Assembly (NCBI GenBank): GCA_009760855.2
Contig: WPIO01000098.1
Coordinates: 1,481,001 to 1,545,000, forward strand
Length of the DNA stretch: 64,000 bases
Source of the DNA: Cristatella mucedo
Taxonomy: Eukaryota > Bryozoa > Phylactolaemata > Cristatellidae
Reading direction: 5' to 3'
Below the pieces are notes generated by a model. The model was not told where the DNA came from, made no database searches, and saw nothing but the letters and a program-made list of their open reading frames with translations. Both the position numbers and the translations under genes were made by a program. Shown here in pieces: positions 10,338 through 20,926 of the stretch (positions are counted from its first letter, which is position 1; the number at the start of each line of letters is the position of its first letter).

Positions 10338-10585
10338 ATGGCGGAGGATAAGGAAAAACGGGCGTCGATGAGACGGCACGAAAGACTGAGGCGTTTGAAG
10401 GATTTGGCACGAAACTGACCTCCGCCGAGCCTGTAAAGAAGAGTCTGAAGAAGATGCGGTTCAAGCCCGGCGTCGTCCTCGCGGCCGCCGGCTCGATTGG
10501 GGATACAGGTGAAATACGCGAACTGTCGGAGGAAGATGAAAATCCGAACACCACTAATGTGGCTGGCTTGACTTCGCTTCACCAG
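10338..10585 (+). pseudogene. PPP1R12: MYPT-like exon 1, copy A (1-nt deletion)
   Basis: Starts MAEDKEKRASMRRHERLRRL and in copy C continues through the PP1-binding segment into the first ankyrin repeat. Here one base is missing after LRRLKD (248 nt against 249 in copy C), so translation stops after 26 residues. Beyond the lesion the other frame reads KKMRFKPG and then the first ankyrin repeat, ending LHQ before a GTACTG donor. The PP1-docking motif is KMRF, with Val changed to Met. The N-terminal Arg-rich helix loosely resembles the MyPhoNE helix of MYPT1, but its Gln and Trp are not kept. Probably non-functional unless translation starts at a downstream ATG. Confidence 0.75.
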
Positions 10586-11024
10586 GTACTGTTTTTAGGG
10601 GGCGGCACCATTTTCGCTGCTGGCCAAGTTCTTTTGGCCCACTCTTCCTCGGCCCTCTGGTGGCCTCGATTACGCCTGAGCGCCAGCGTTTCTGCAAGCA
10701 AGCACGAGTGTTTTGTATCTGTATACGTATATCGTGAGAACTTGTGTTTAGCAATTTTGCCATTGTTTACGACGCGACGTCACAAACTGCCTCCACCGTC
10801 GCCTTGCTGAGCGGTTTTGTCTTCGATAGCCCATCTTTCTGCAGTGCTTCGCTCTGACGTTCTGACAGGCGACTGTGGGCAGTTGCAGGCAATTTCGAGC
10901 CCTTGTAGTGCTGGCGACGCGATCGGCCGTCTGTTTTAGACCCGCACCATTTTACTGCATCGCTGTAACTGGCTGCCTTTAGGTTTAGGGCATCGCTGTA
11001 CATCATCCAAAGTGAACTCTTGTT
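10586..11024 (+). other. Intron 1 of MYPT copy A, conserved in B and C
   Basis: Aligns with 40,033-40,455 in B and 56,700-57,119 in C. No exon seen. A - strand frame across it has no homology I recognise and is not kept in copy B. Confidence 0.6.
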
Positions 11025-11865
11025 AGACGACCACATCAGCTCCACAATCAAGTCTGCCTACTTTCCGATACATAACATTGGTAAAATTTGGACTTAATAG
11101 ATAAGGATACCACGTCTAACTTGATCATTTGTGACATCCTCTCTTGACTTCGGTAACTCACTGCTTGCTTGCCTACCAGCATGTGCAATCAGGGGATTAC
11201 AGGCGGTGCAAAACTCCCCTGCTAGGCATGTCTGTCGTGAGCATCGAAGTTTCATCATTACACCACTTCTCACCGACCTGCCAGGGCTCCCAGCTAAGCA
11301 ACGGATCGACTTTAGGATTTTGTTACTCACTTTTATGTCACTTTATTCTTCGGCTCCAGCCTATCTCTCAGGTCTACTCCAGACAAGGCCAAGCATTGTA
11401 CCACCCACTTTTCGGATTCCAACCGTTTAAACAATGCCTCATTCAAACCTCAAATCCTTTGGAGAACGTGCATTTAGTTCGCATGCTCCCAAATCCTGGA
11501 ACTCACATCCACCCGACTTGCATCACAACATCTCGTGACTTGACCCCATTCAAAAGAACTTAAAAAAACACCTATTTAGGACAGCATTTAGATGGTCCCT
11601 GTGATTTGTCCTTAGTGTGCTTATTCGTGCTGCCACTGTGCATGCTGCCACTAACCACATTTGCATGCTGACCCTGTACATTTCACCCCTAACCATGTTA
11701 TTCATGTTGTTTATCAAGCATGATACTACTCGCCATTAAATTTCGTTTCCCTTTGCAGCAAATGTAAAGCGCCTAGAAAGGTATTGAATTTTCTGAGGGC
11801 ACTTTATCATGTTCGTTATTATCATTATCATTATTGTTATTACTTTCTTTCATGCTCTCTCGGAT
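11025..11865 (+). mobile_element. LINE-A copy shared by MYPT copies A and C
   Basis: 5' truncated at the LLDDHISSTIKSAYF region. Carries LQAVQNSPARHVCREH, then the LQ/LPGLPAKQRIDF segment and the family 3' UTR, ending in an ATT-type tail. The same insertion is at 57,120-57,995 in copy C. Copy B has an uninterrupted sequence at the matching site (about 40,456). Several stops and frameshifts. Confidence 0.75.
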
Positions 11866-12373
11866 TGATCTGGTATTCGATTTGCATGCAGATGCTATCG
11901 GCCAAATCTCATCCACATGCACGTCGATAACAGCCGGCCAGCCAGCCAGCTAACCACCCAACTTGCCAGCAGCCTAGTGGCCACGACCACTGCAGAGATT
12001 TGCCAATTTGACTAGCTAGTGGCACGGCGAGCAGCTGGCTGGGGGAATGCTACCTCGACATAGCTCTCTTAGCAAAACCGGGTTAGCTGATACTTCCTCA
12101 CAGCATGGACCATTAGGATTTTGTAGACAATTGTGCCATGGCTGAATGACTAGAGCATATGAACGGTATTGTAGTAGCACTGTGCTTGGACGGCTATATG
12201 CTGATTTGTAATGTCGAGTGCTGGCATTACATTGCCCATGGCATTTAGCCACCGTATGTAGTAGCAGAATAAGTCAGACGTGCCTGGGACAGTTTCCAGC
12301 TCGACTCGCCCCTGTTCGTGGCTCCTGTGGATGCGAGTGGTGGCAACCTTTTGTTCGATATCTGTTGACTTGT
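11866..12373 (+). other. Intron 1 of MYPT copy A, second part
   Basis: Homologous to 40,500-40,960 in B and 58,000-58,560 in C. Contains GCCAGCCAGCTAACCACC-type low-complexity sequence. No exon recognised. Homology to B and C ends at about 12,355. Confidence 0.5.
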
Positions 12374-12530
12374 CCTGTTTAAAGTCACTTGCTTCTTTCA
12401 AGTGTTCATCTAATTTTGGACTGTCTCTCACTTCCCTGGAAATAAAGCTGGCCTGTTTTAAGTCACTTGCTTCTTTCAAGATTTCATCTAATTTTGGACT
12501 GTCTCTCACTTCCCTGAAAATAAAGCTCAC
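12374..12530. repeat. 78-bp tandem duplication, found only in copy A
   Basis: Two direct copies start at 12,374 and 12,452. On the - strand they encode a 26-residue repeat (EVRDSPKLDE..LKEASD..Q) without stops, each preceded by a TTTATTT(C/T)CAG acceptor-like sequence but with no GT donor. Lies exactly where copy A has lost exons 2-4. Confidence 0.7.
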
Positions 12531-12544
12531 ATCTTTTTAAAAAG

Positions 12545-13258
12545 AACATCGTCCGGACAACATGTTTTGACAGCATCACTTTTGGCATGAAACCTGCATC
12601 TGCGTTGGAAATGGTTTTCACTGCTAATTGGCACCGAGTTCAACCTGGAACTAAAAGAAAAACTGGTCCGCACAGCTAGGATGCTCTCATCGGGTGGCAG
12701 CAGCAAGATGGAGATCCCTCTCGTTCTAGGAGTAGCTTTCTGTTTTATGCATGTGCCGTTTGGAAAGGACGATGGTCTACATATCTTTGTCTGCAGTCTT
12801 TCGTCTGGCCAGATGTCCTGCTGCTGTGTTCCGGATTGCAACGCAGCCTTTGGGAGTGGGGCTCTTAGAAAGTTTGCCCTTGTGATATGCCCTAGGTTAT
12901 GACTGACACTGTAGTAGCTAACCAGGCAGGCCGAATTTTGTTTGAACTCGGCTGCGCCTTCTCGGAACGTTTTGTTAGATGCTAATTTACTTAACTACTG
13001 TCAAGTCGTTTCTGAAAATGGACATGTGGCCGTTCTCAGCATCAATGGTCTGTCAAGCTGCGCACTAAAGACAAAAGTAGCCGAAGTTTTAAAATAGGTC
13101 ATAACAGCGCTCAATCAAAACTGAAAGGAAAATTTACAAACAGTACTTGCACTGCCAGGATTTGTCTGAGGGGGCAGACTCCTTCTGAGACCTCACCTAA
13201 ATTATTCGATGATTGCAGACAGGTACCTACTGTATGCTTCAATAATGGCAATTCAAAT
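12545..13258 (+). other. MYPT copy A intron joined across a large deletion
   Basis: From 12,545 this aligns with 48,425-49,110 of copy B, although the sequence before 12,355 aligns with B near 40,960. About 7.4 kb of B-type gene, including exons 2, 3 and 4, is therefore missing here. No exon seen within it. Confidence 0.65.
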
Positions 13259-13321
13259 ATTGAAATGTCAGGAAGCCAGAAGAACAAAAACAGAGCCGTT
13301 GATTAAGGCCTGGAGAGAAGG
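13259..13321 (+). pseudogene. PPP1R12: MYPT-like coiled-coil exon 5 stub, copy A (stop codon)
   Basis: Only the last 21 codons of the 50-codon exon remain: IEMSGSQKNKNRAVD, stop (TAA at 13,304-13,306), GLERR, then GTGAGC. The 5' two thirds and the splice acceptor are gone, replaced directly by intron-type sequence. The intact equivalents are 49,529-49,678 (B) and 63,466-63,615 (C). Confidence 0.8.
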
Positions 13322-13933
13322 GTGAGCACATCCTGCTCCTCCTCACTGCCTTCTGTCCTGCTCACTGCCGGTGGGGGTTGAGAAGTCTTCAGAGAACGTG
13401 ATGGGCCAGAGGACAGTCGTTGCGAGCCTCGGTCTTGTCGCAGCTGCCATGCTTTGCACTGCCAAGAAATTATGCCAGTCGTGGAAGGTGCTTGCAGCAG
13501 CTACCGAGTAGGTCCGTTGTGGAAGCCCCCCTCCCTCCCCATCCACTTCTTTGCAGCAGTGCATCCAGTGAATTGCCGGCTCGGAACCGCTTCCTATCAC
13601 TGCTCTTGTCGCCGCGTGCGCCTGCAGACCACTGTGAGTGGGTGCGTGTGTGGGAGAGAGAGTTTTGTAGCCAGTCTAGCTTCGAGTTTCCATTGTTGCT
13701 ATGCCGCCAGCACCTCTGAGCCATTACTGCCTCAGCCCACTGTGCCGGCAGCATCCTGGTCACAAAAAGAGTGTGGTAGATTGGAGAGGGCTCTTCCTTC
13801 GGAAGCCGTTGTTTGCGCTATGCATCGTCGCTTGAGCAATGCAGCTTGGAGAATTAATAGTTTGCAGTTTGTGCTAGCTAGGCAGCTGCCCACATTGTCG
13901 CTGACACCGTGCATTCACCTCCGACTCGCGTAG
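13322..13933 (+). other. MYPT copy A intron, near-identical to the right edge of the window
   Basis: 13,322-13,700 is almost identical to 63,616-64,000 of copy C. Copy B (49,679-49,850) is clearly more diverged and shorter. Frames here on both strands are not conserved in B. Confidence 0.7.
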
Positions 13934-13984
13934 GAACGCAGTGCTCTGGAGAGAAGATTTTTGGAGCTGGAGGAAGAGCTGCAG
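13934..13984 (+). CDS. PPP1R12: MYPT-like coiled-coil exon 6, copy A
   Basis: Seventeen codons between a CGCGTAG acceptor and a GTAGTT donor, phase 0 at both ends: ERSALERRFLELEEELQ. This matches the ERRALERK..EMEEEL segment near the C-terminus of MYPT family proteins, a dimerising coiled coil next to the leucine zipper. Copy B has the same exon with an 8-codon extension made by an internal repeat. Intact as an exon even though upstream exons of this copy are broken. Confidence 0.7.
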
Positions 13985-14573
13985 GTAGTTCTCTCTCTCT
14001 GTGGCTCGCTGCTCACACTATCTCTCCATCAGCACTCAGGGTCAGTAGACTGCACGTGTGCTCTGTGCCCATGAGCTGCAATTTGACAGTGAGATGCAAA
14101 TCACCGTGCCGATAGTCAGCTGCTCGTGAGTTCTGTCTGAAACTGCGGCTTCACACGTAGCCAGAGTTAGTGTGGAGCCGGATCGTGACCTGCTGCTGCT
14201 CCTGCCTGAGCACTACACTATGCCAAGGCGTTATATAGCATCTGATTCGATCAAGCAAAGCAGGTCGTGCACTTGGCCATGATCGCCCCCCCCCCGAGCC
14301 CTGCCCTGCCCTCAGTGCTGCTGGGCACGGGGTGTGGGGGTGGCTTTTTCTTATCAACCCTTTGCTTTTGCGTTAGCTGGCGATCTGCTTGTAGTTGCAT
14401 TAAAGGTGCAGTTGCCTCCGGCTTGCCGATGGCCTGTATCTACAACGGCCGGCATTAGTACTGACTAGTGTGAAATCAAGAGAAACTTTGTAGGTGAGTT
14501 TGAGTAAGAGTGTTAGGAAGACGGAGAACGAGAGATGGTGGGAGAGAGAAGGAGTGGGAGAGAGAACGAGTGG

Positions 14574-14604
<31 letters not shown>

Positions 14605-14946
14605 AAGCAACTTGTATGGTCTGTGGCTTATATGGTCAGTGAAGAGAGTGCAGGATTGACTTGGTGAGACTGGTTTTCCGCTGGCATTCATCCTTCCTAT
14701 GCCTCACTGCAGTGGCCCAGTGCCCAAAAGGTAATGCGACCTTTACTCGCCATCATCTAACCTGCTGCATGGTTGAAAGCATGTCCTGTCCTCTTGTTTG
14801 TACAAGCTGCAGCATCGGGTGCCGGTTCTTTATGTCTTTTGTTCACTCACTGTCGACCTAGCGTTGTCTTTCTCTTTGACCACCATCCCCCACTGCTTCT
14901 GCCTGCGAGTTTGATTTCGCGTTGTGCATCCAGTCACACCTTTCAG
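13985..14946 (+). other. MYPT copy A intron with GA repeat
   Basis: Aligns with 50,092-50,993 of copy B. Contains a short GA microsatellite at 14,573-14,602. No exon recognised. Confidence 0.6.
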
Positions 14947-15031
14947 CTACTGGAGACTGAACGGCGAAAATTCAAAACTTAAGGAAGAAATCAGTGCCCT
15001 CACGAGACTCATGGCCAAGCTGTGCAAATAG
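14947..15031 (+). pseudogene. PPP1R12: Alternative leucine-zipper terminal exon, copy A (frameshifted)
   Basis: Follows a CCTTTCAG acceptor. In one frame it ends NSKLKEEISALTRLMAKLCK and stop, closely paralleling the true MYPT zipper end (LK-x-x-N-x-AL-x-R-x-x-x-x-L-x-K). Compared with copy B (30 nt between CAG and AAACTT) copy A has 28 nt. The phase-0 splice expected from exon 6 therefore gives a 12-residue dead end (LLETERRKFKT) instead of the zipper. Reads as a decayed duplicate last exon. Confidence 0.55.
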
Positions 15032-16009
15032 GTACATCGAGTGGGTCTGATGCTAGAGGTGGTAGTGGCCGCCGCAGCATTTGCATGGCATGGATATCGA
15101 TATGGGCATGAATTTCTATGCCTGCTTTCAGTGTGCTACCTCGCAGGAAACGTGCTAGGCATCCCAGTGAACCCAAACGTCTTTAGCTGTGTGTTCATCA
15201 TTTCAGCCTTGCTCGCTTTCCTTTACCCTTTTGTTCTATATCCGGTTCTATTTGGTACGTGGCGTGATTTTTCTTTGACTGAATTGTTACGTTGCTTGTC
15301 TCCATCGTGTAGCCACTGCTGCAGCAATGTCGGCATGACTAGAGCTGAGTTCTCTTCCCTAGTACTGGTCATACGACTGCATTGAATAAATAGCATAGGT
15401 ATGTTCCGATGGATACTCGTTTAGTTGTAAAATCTTTTTAACATATATGTAAAGGTTTGTCGTGACGTCAGTGCTGTGCAATAGTTGCAAACCATTGATG
15501 CACTAATGAGTGTGGGCCATCCGGTGCAGCTTTTCAGGTAAGGCTTTTCAATTTGCCTATAATGTGTAGCTAGGCGAGATTTTTTCGAACTGCTCAGGTG
15601 TGACTTGGCCGATGCAATTTTTGGCAGCCTCATGCCTTCATTTTAGTGCCCTCACTAAGCGACACGAGCATGCCGTGCCAGCATTTTTTTTCTCTATTAT
15701 GCATCGGCATTACCGATAGCTAGAACCCATGCCCAAGCTCTACAGTGGACATGGAAAATAGGGTTTGCCCGTCTCCCGATATGGCAAGCCCATTTTTCGA
15801 CAGTAGTACGAGGTGACAACTTTCGTGCTGAAAGTTTTTATCTCTCCTCAAGCAATCCTTAGTTGTTTCTCTCGAGTTTTCTCTGCTTTAACGCAGCCAT
15901 TCTAATCCACCCATCGCTTGCTTACTCGTTGCGATTTAGAGAAGAAAAGCTTCACCTGTCACTACTATCAGTCGTAAGGCATATGGGTGAGGCTGCCTTT
16001 CTGTTGCAG
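15032..16009 (+). other. MYPT copy A last intron
   Basis: Aligns over much of its length with 51,080-52,215 of copy B, which in addition carries a SINE. A 114-codon hydrophobic frame at 15,041-15,385 is not kept in B and is taken as chance. Confidence 0.55.
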
Positions 16010-16117
16010 AACGCAGCTATTTTAAAGCTGGAGAACGACAGTTTACAACTAGACAACCAGAGATTGAAAGAGGACAACGGAGCTTTAATCCGTGTAATAT
16101 GCATATTGTCCAAGTAG
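16010..16117 (+). CDS. PPP1R12: MYPT-like leucine-zipper terminal exon, copy A
   Basis: Begins after CTGTTGCAG in phase 0 and encodes 35 residues ending in a TAG: NAAILKLENDSLQLDNQRLK then EDNGALIRVICILSK. The last part is very close to the leucine-zipper end of vertebrate MYPT1 (LKDENGALIRV..LSK), which binds cGMP-dependent protein kinase. This is the clearest family match in the window. Exons 6 and 7 of copy A join in frame, so a short C-terminal-only product, like the M20/M21 small subunit known in vertebrates, is conceivable if an upstream promoter exists. Confidence 0.85.
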   Translation, partial: NAAILKLENDSLQLDNQRLKEDNGALIRVICILSK

Positions 16118-16549
16118 CTACTTAGACAACTCGCTTGTTGTGTGGATAAGGACAGGAACTTTCAACTCAAATGACACTGGAACAGACCTAAAAAAAAAAT
16201 GGAACGGAAATCAAACGAAAGACAAAGAATGATCTTTCAAATACAAATTCGCATGCATACCTTGACTCGAATTTGGCCTTTTCGAAGCTTCTCCGAAAAA
16301 GAAAAGATGAATAATCTTTCGAATGCGAATGCATGTGCGTATCATGACTCGACATCGGCCACGTGGAAAACGACCGGAAATTAACACTGGAACGAACAGA
16401 TAAATAAAAAAAGAATGGGGAAAGGTAGTACAATGAAATAGAAAGAGTTATTTGTCGAATTAGAATGCCTATGTGTATCATGAATCGAATGCGATCTTTC
16501 AAGAAATGACTTTTCGAGGGCATTGTCTGTTCCCGTGTCATTGGAGCTT
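16118..16549. other. 3' flank of MYPT copy A
   Basis: Similar to 52,324-52,600 after copy B (shared GGATAA.GAC.GG..CT..CAACT and ACTGGAAC phrases). Includes A-rich sequence and short ATTCGAATGC-type motifs. No gene seen. Confidence 0.5.
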
Positions 16550-16830
16550 CAGTGACTCCGAGTGGGCGTCTTTAAATGAGCATCCGAAGTCTCCGAGTCG
16601 ACATCTCGATGTCGCCGAATGGGCATCTCTGAATATATCTCTCAGAGTCAGCATCTCATAGTCGACGTATCCGAGTCTCCGAGATATCATCTGCGATCGT
16701 GCTTCTCCTAGTCGGCGTATCCAAGTATTTTCGTCTTTTCGTTTTAATCTCTATTCCGGTATCAGTGCAGTTTAAGCGACTCCGACTGGGCGTCTCCGAG
16801 AGGGCATGTCCGAATGGGCGTATCCAAATC
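16550..16830. repeat. Irregular short tandem motif (CTCCGAGTGGGCGTCT-like)
   Basis: A motif of about 18-26 bp built on TCTCCGAGT and GGGCATCTC recurs imperfectly roughly ten times. No coding function apparent. Confidence 0.55.
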
Positions 16831-16839
16831 GTCATCTCG

Positions 16840-17035
16840 TCACCGAATTAGTGAAGTGCAGGGGCTCGAAGCTGCCTGCAACTGAACACAATAGGCTACG
16901 AGAACGGCAGAGCCAAACTCTACAGAAATATGAGCTTTTGAACACTAAACCGTTCAGCAAGGCGGTGGCGGTTCGCGACGTCTCGTCGCGGACAATGGCA
17001 AGAAGGCCAACACAAGTTTACAGGATATATGTGTG
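16840..17035 (-). repeat. Inverted fragment of MYPT intron 1 (5' part)
   Basis: Reverse complement of the start of intron 1 (compare 10,737-10,905 and 40,190-40,350); shared words include GCTCGAAGCTGCCTGCAACTG in altered form. Lies directly beside a second inverted piece, in swapped order. Confidence 0.6.
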
Positions 17036-17194
17036 CAGACATTAAAAGCTCTCAAGCTCGCACACATACGGTAGCGACCGGGCATAGTCGTGGCTACAAA
17101 AGAGCCGCACGACGCCGTAGCATGAATTGGTGCCCAGCTTTCATTATCATTTGCATTGATGTCGACACCATGGCAGTAATTTCACCCTTTCTGG

Positions 17195-18690
17195 GTTTTC
17201 ATCAGTGCATGCCTAGGCGGCAAGTACATGATTGCCAGGCAGATCCAAATCTCCTAGCTGGGAAAGCTTGTCCATAACTAATAGCATGAGAGTATGGAAC
17301 GTGTAGCTTGACAATATCGCAATGTTAGTCATGTCTCAATGCAACCACCATAGCAGAGTACGTGAAGGTTCTACTAGCGGTCGCAATAAACGAACAATCG
17401 GCTGAGCATAGGCGATTTGCAAGTAACAGTAATTGCCGCTTGATTGCTCTTTGCTTGCTTTGGAACGTATTTACAAGATCACGTAGAGTTGGGAAGAACA
17501 TTCTGACAGTGAGGTTTAGCACTGCATCAAATGGCTGATACTTCAAAAGTCAGACCAGGCGACATGCTGCACCCTTGACTGGCCGATCGTCGCCCTATCA
17601 TTTATTCTAAAAGCGGGTGGCTATTTCTGAGCCGCCAGGGCACAATGATGCATGCCTCTCAGGTATCGCCAGTCGGTATAGGGCAGCTCACCAGTTAATG
17701 GCCTTCCAGATTGCTACCAGTGCCACCACCTGGGCTGGCTCGAATCGCCTAGTGGCCACAGCAAAAGTAGGCTCGGAGCAGAGCAACCTCAATGACTGTG
17801 TAGCACGAATAAAGTTCTTAACTGTAAATGCAGCTGGTTGTTAGTTGTTGACTACAAGTAGACTACAAGATAATGGTCGAGCCACTTTGCCTTTTTCTAT
17901 AAGCGCTGCCGACATTTCGAACAGAAGTCACCACTTTGCTTTATCGAACAATCCATAATTGGCTTCTAATATTGTGCAACCTACGTGCACTCTCGATACG
18001 ACAGGGTATCGCGGTCAGCAGTCTCTGATGTACGTCGATTAAAGCCTAGCACACAGTTAGATCAATCACTCTGACCCTTAAATCTTGGCTGAACCCTCTT
18101 CGTTGGTTAAACCTTAGGTCGTCCAAAGAAGCAGGAGGAACAAGCACGACCAGTGCAACTCCCTGTTGCCATACAGGCAGCAGGCTAAGCCATGAAGCAT
18201 ACATACTATTGGTTTTGCTGGAAGCAGTGCTGTTTGGTTGGGGGAGAGAGAAGTGTTCAAGGAGCAGCCTGCATTACAAGGTGGTAGACGGTTGCCTCCC
18301 ACCTCCTACCGCCCCTTGTAGGAAGGCTTCGCTAGCCAGTGGCAGCATGCTAACGAAGTCAGGATTACGAAAGGAATAACTCAAGGTGAGGAGGGGAGGA
18401 AGGGAGGGAGGAGAGAGAGATCGAAACAGATACAGAGAGAGGGGAAGGATGGAGACACTGGGCTTAGAGGGTTAGAGAAAGAGGGAGAAAGAGCAAGAGG
18501 GACAGATAAAGAGAGAGTTGGAGAGAGCCAGCAAGCGAGTGAGGGGGAGAGCTGGAGAGGGACAGAGCTAGAAAGAAAGGGATAGAGCTAGATTAAAAGG
18601 GTGAGCTAGAGAGAAAGAGATACAGTAAGAGAGGACATTAGATAAGAGATCAAAAGGAGAGAGCAAGTATAGAGCAATAGGAAAGAAGTG
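17195..18690 (-). repeat. Inverted fragment of MYPT intron 1 (3' part) with first 18 nt of exon 2
   Basis: On the - strand this follows copy B from about 41,030 to 42,266: a GA/CT block (18,390-18,690), the CGTAATCCTGACTTCG stretch, the GGCTCGGAGCAGA region, then ATCATGTACTTGCCG, an AG acceptor and the first six codons of ankyrin exon 2 (ACTDEN; B has ACIDEN). Homology stops inside the exon at 17,195. About 17,860-18,110 looks like additional sequence. A truncated remnant that cannot encode the ankyrin repeat. Confidence 0.65.
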
Positions 18691-19974
18691 GGCGAGAACA
18701 GCAAGGCCGGCACAGAGCCGGCCCATGCTTACTGCTTCATCTTCTCGAGAATCGTATGATCAAGTCGAAATGAGGCCGCTTGCCGAGATCCTAGTTTATG
18801 CAGATCTTGATAAGCTTAGACGAGTGAGCCTATGTTCCCGTCGGAATGAATAGCCACAGCTTCTCGAGGGCGACCTGCAATGGGGCATGGCACATGGGAT
18901 CAGGTCATGTGATCAATCCGCTCAACGAGATGTGCCCAGAAGCACGACTCGTCGAGCAAGGGCAGCCGCTCAGTATTTAGTGTGCCTGGCATGCATATGT
19001 CTTCTAGATTTGGCAAGCACGACTCAACCCGAGGATTTTGTAAAATATCGAAACAGCTGGCTCCGGTCGATGGGACCTCCAACAAATTAACTTGGATTAC
19101 TTGTGTATAAAAGTCATTCATGATTTCTATTTGATTAGCAACCTTCCACGAATGCTTTTACCAGCCGTGATTTGGGAGTGTCTTATTCCTTCTCGAAAGA
19201 ATCTATCTAATCAGGAATCTGTTATCTTTACCTAGTGCAAGTTCATGAATTTCCCATAATTGCTATGCCCATAGCTTGAGAGCAGCCGATGGACGCATAG
19301 CTTCCACTGACCTCAACTGCAGCCAATACATCGAATTCAAGCTTGCTATCAACGCAGGTAGATAATATGCTTAAGCATCAGAGTACCTGCAGCTGTCGAA
19401 AGTAGCGGCACCGTCACCAGGAGAGCCTAGAGGCAGTGAAGAGCTGTCAAACGGTTGCACTCCTGCATAGGCTGTAAAAGCAAAATAGCCCAGTATCAGT
19501 GGCACGAAAGTAAGTGGAGCACCAAGTGGTCATCCAATGGAAAAATCATCAGCGCAAGGGAATCCTTTGTTCTAATTACTTAAAAAACAAGACTGCTTAG
19601 AGTTACCTGCTACGAGTGGCCAAAGAACGACCATGCCCAAGAGAAGCTACAAAGCTTTTTTCTTCAATTCACCTTAAAGGGATTACAGCTGACCATATTT
19701 GTGGTGGGACTGCATGTGAGGTAAATCCCAACTTGCAGACAGCTCACTAGCCCGAACAAATTCCCGACTCGATTTGAATCCACCGAGCATCGCGTCGGAC
19801 TTTTTGTATCACTGGCCGCTGCATAGAAGCTGTAACACAGTTATTAGTTTGCCTTACCTTACGTTATTCGTCGGAGGTGGCTTTATCGAGGCGCGAATGT
19901 TTTTCAAAGTATTATCAACGCCAGAAACGAATAGGCCAAAAACCTAATAACCGAGGAGTGAAAAAGCTCGATGT
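18691..19974. other. Unique DNA, no gene seen
   Basis: Mixed composition, no exon, repeat family or RNA gene recognised on either strand. Confidence 0.5.
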
Positions 19975-20770
19975 TTACATTTGAGCAGATTGTTCAGCAT
20001 CATAACATTGCTAAAATTTGGGCATGTTTAAATAAGGATACCAAATCCAAGTTGGCCCATGCATTCGTGACATACCGTATCGACTTCTGCAACTCACTGC
20101 TTACTGGCCTACTAGCATGTGCGATCGGGCGATTGCAGCTGGTGCAAAACTCCGCAGCTAGGCTTGTCAGTCGTGAGCGTCGCAGTTGCCACGTTACTCT
20201 ACTTCTCGCATACCTGCACTGGCTACTGGTAAAGCAACGGATTGACTTCAAGGTTTTGTCGCTCACTTTTAGGTCACTTCATTTTTCGACACCAGCTTAT
20301 CTCTCAGATCTACTCCCCCATTACGCCAAGCATCGTACCGCCTGCTTTTCGGAATCCCACAGTCTACCAATGCCTCAAAAAAACCTCAAATCCTCTGGAG
20401 ACCGTGCATTTAGTTCGTATGCTCCCAAAGACTAGAACTCCCTCACGACTTGCGTCAGAACATCCCCTGACTTGACCACATTTAAAAGAACTTAAAAACA
20501 CTCCTATTAAGGACAGCATTTAGTGGGTCCCTATGATTCGTCCTTCATGTGCTCATACGTGCTGACACTGTGCATGCTGCCACTAACCACATTTGCATGG
20601 TGACCCTGTGCATGTTACCCCTAACCACGTTATTCATGTTGCTTGTTCATCAAGCATGATATTACTCACGATTCAATTGCATTTTCCTTTGAGGCAAAAG
20701 TAAAACACCTAGAAAGAGATTAAGTTTTCTGAGGGTGCTTAATCGAGTGCACTATATTTATTATTTTTAT
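19975..20770 (+). mobile_element. LINE-A copy, 5' truncated
   Basis: Opens at QHHNIAKIWACLNKDTKSKL and keeps a 154-codon frame through LQLVQNSAARLVSRERR, YLHWLLVKQRIDFKVLSL and the DRAFSSYAPK region. The family 3' UTR follows, with a degraded terminal hairpin near 20,735. One of the best preserved C-terminal segments of the family in the window, but it lacks the catalytic reverse transcriptase. Confidence 0.8.
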
Positions 20771-20926
20771 TCCCCTCAAGCCAAAAACCAAATTGAACGT
20801 TTGAGCAGCATTCAGTACGAACCAGAAAATTGCAGCTATTGTTTCTCCTAAAAATACCACAGCAGGATAGAAAATTATTGTGGAAGTAGGCAACAGTCTC
20901 GATCGACGATTGACGAATTCAGTCAC

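Noticed and set aside
10767-11051. - strand frame shared by copies A and C (also 56,881-57,165)
   Set aside because: A and C are near-identical duplicates here, and copy B does not keep the frame, so conservation proves nothing.
13454-13933. 159-codon frame and overlapping frames near 13.4-13.9 kb
   Set aside because: Inside an intron; copy B is diverged and shorter in this interval.
15041-15385. 114-codon hydrophobic frame that looks like a membrane protein
   Set aside because: Lies in the last intron of copy A; the aligned copy B sequence is frameshifted and no splice borders fit.
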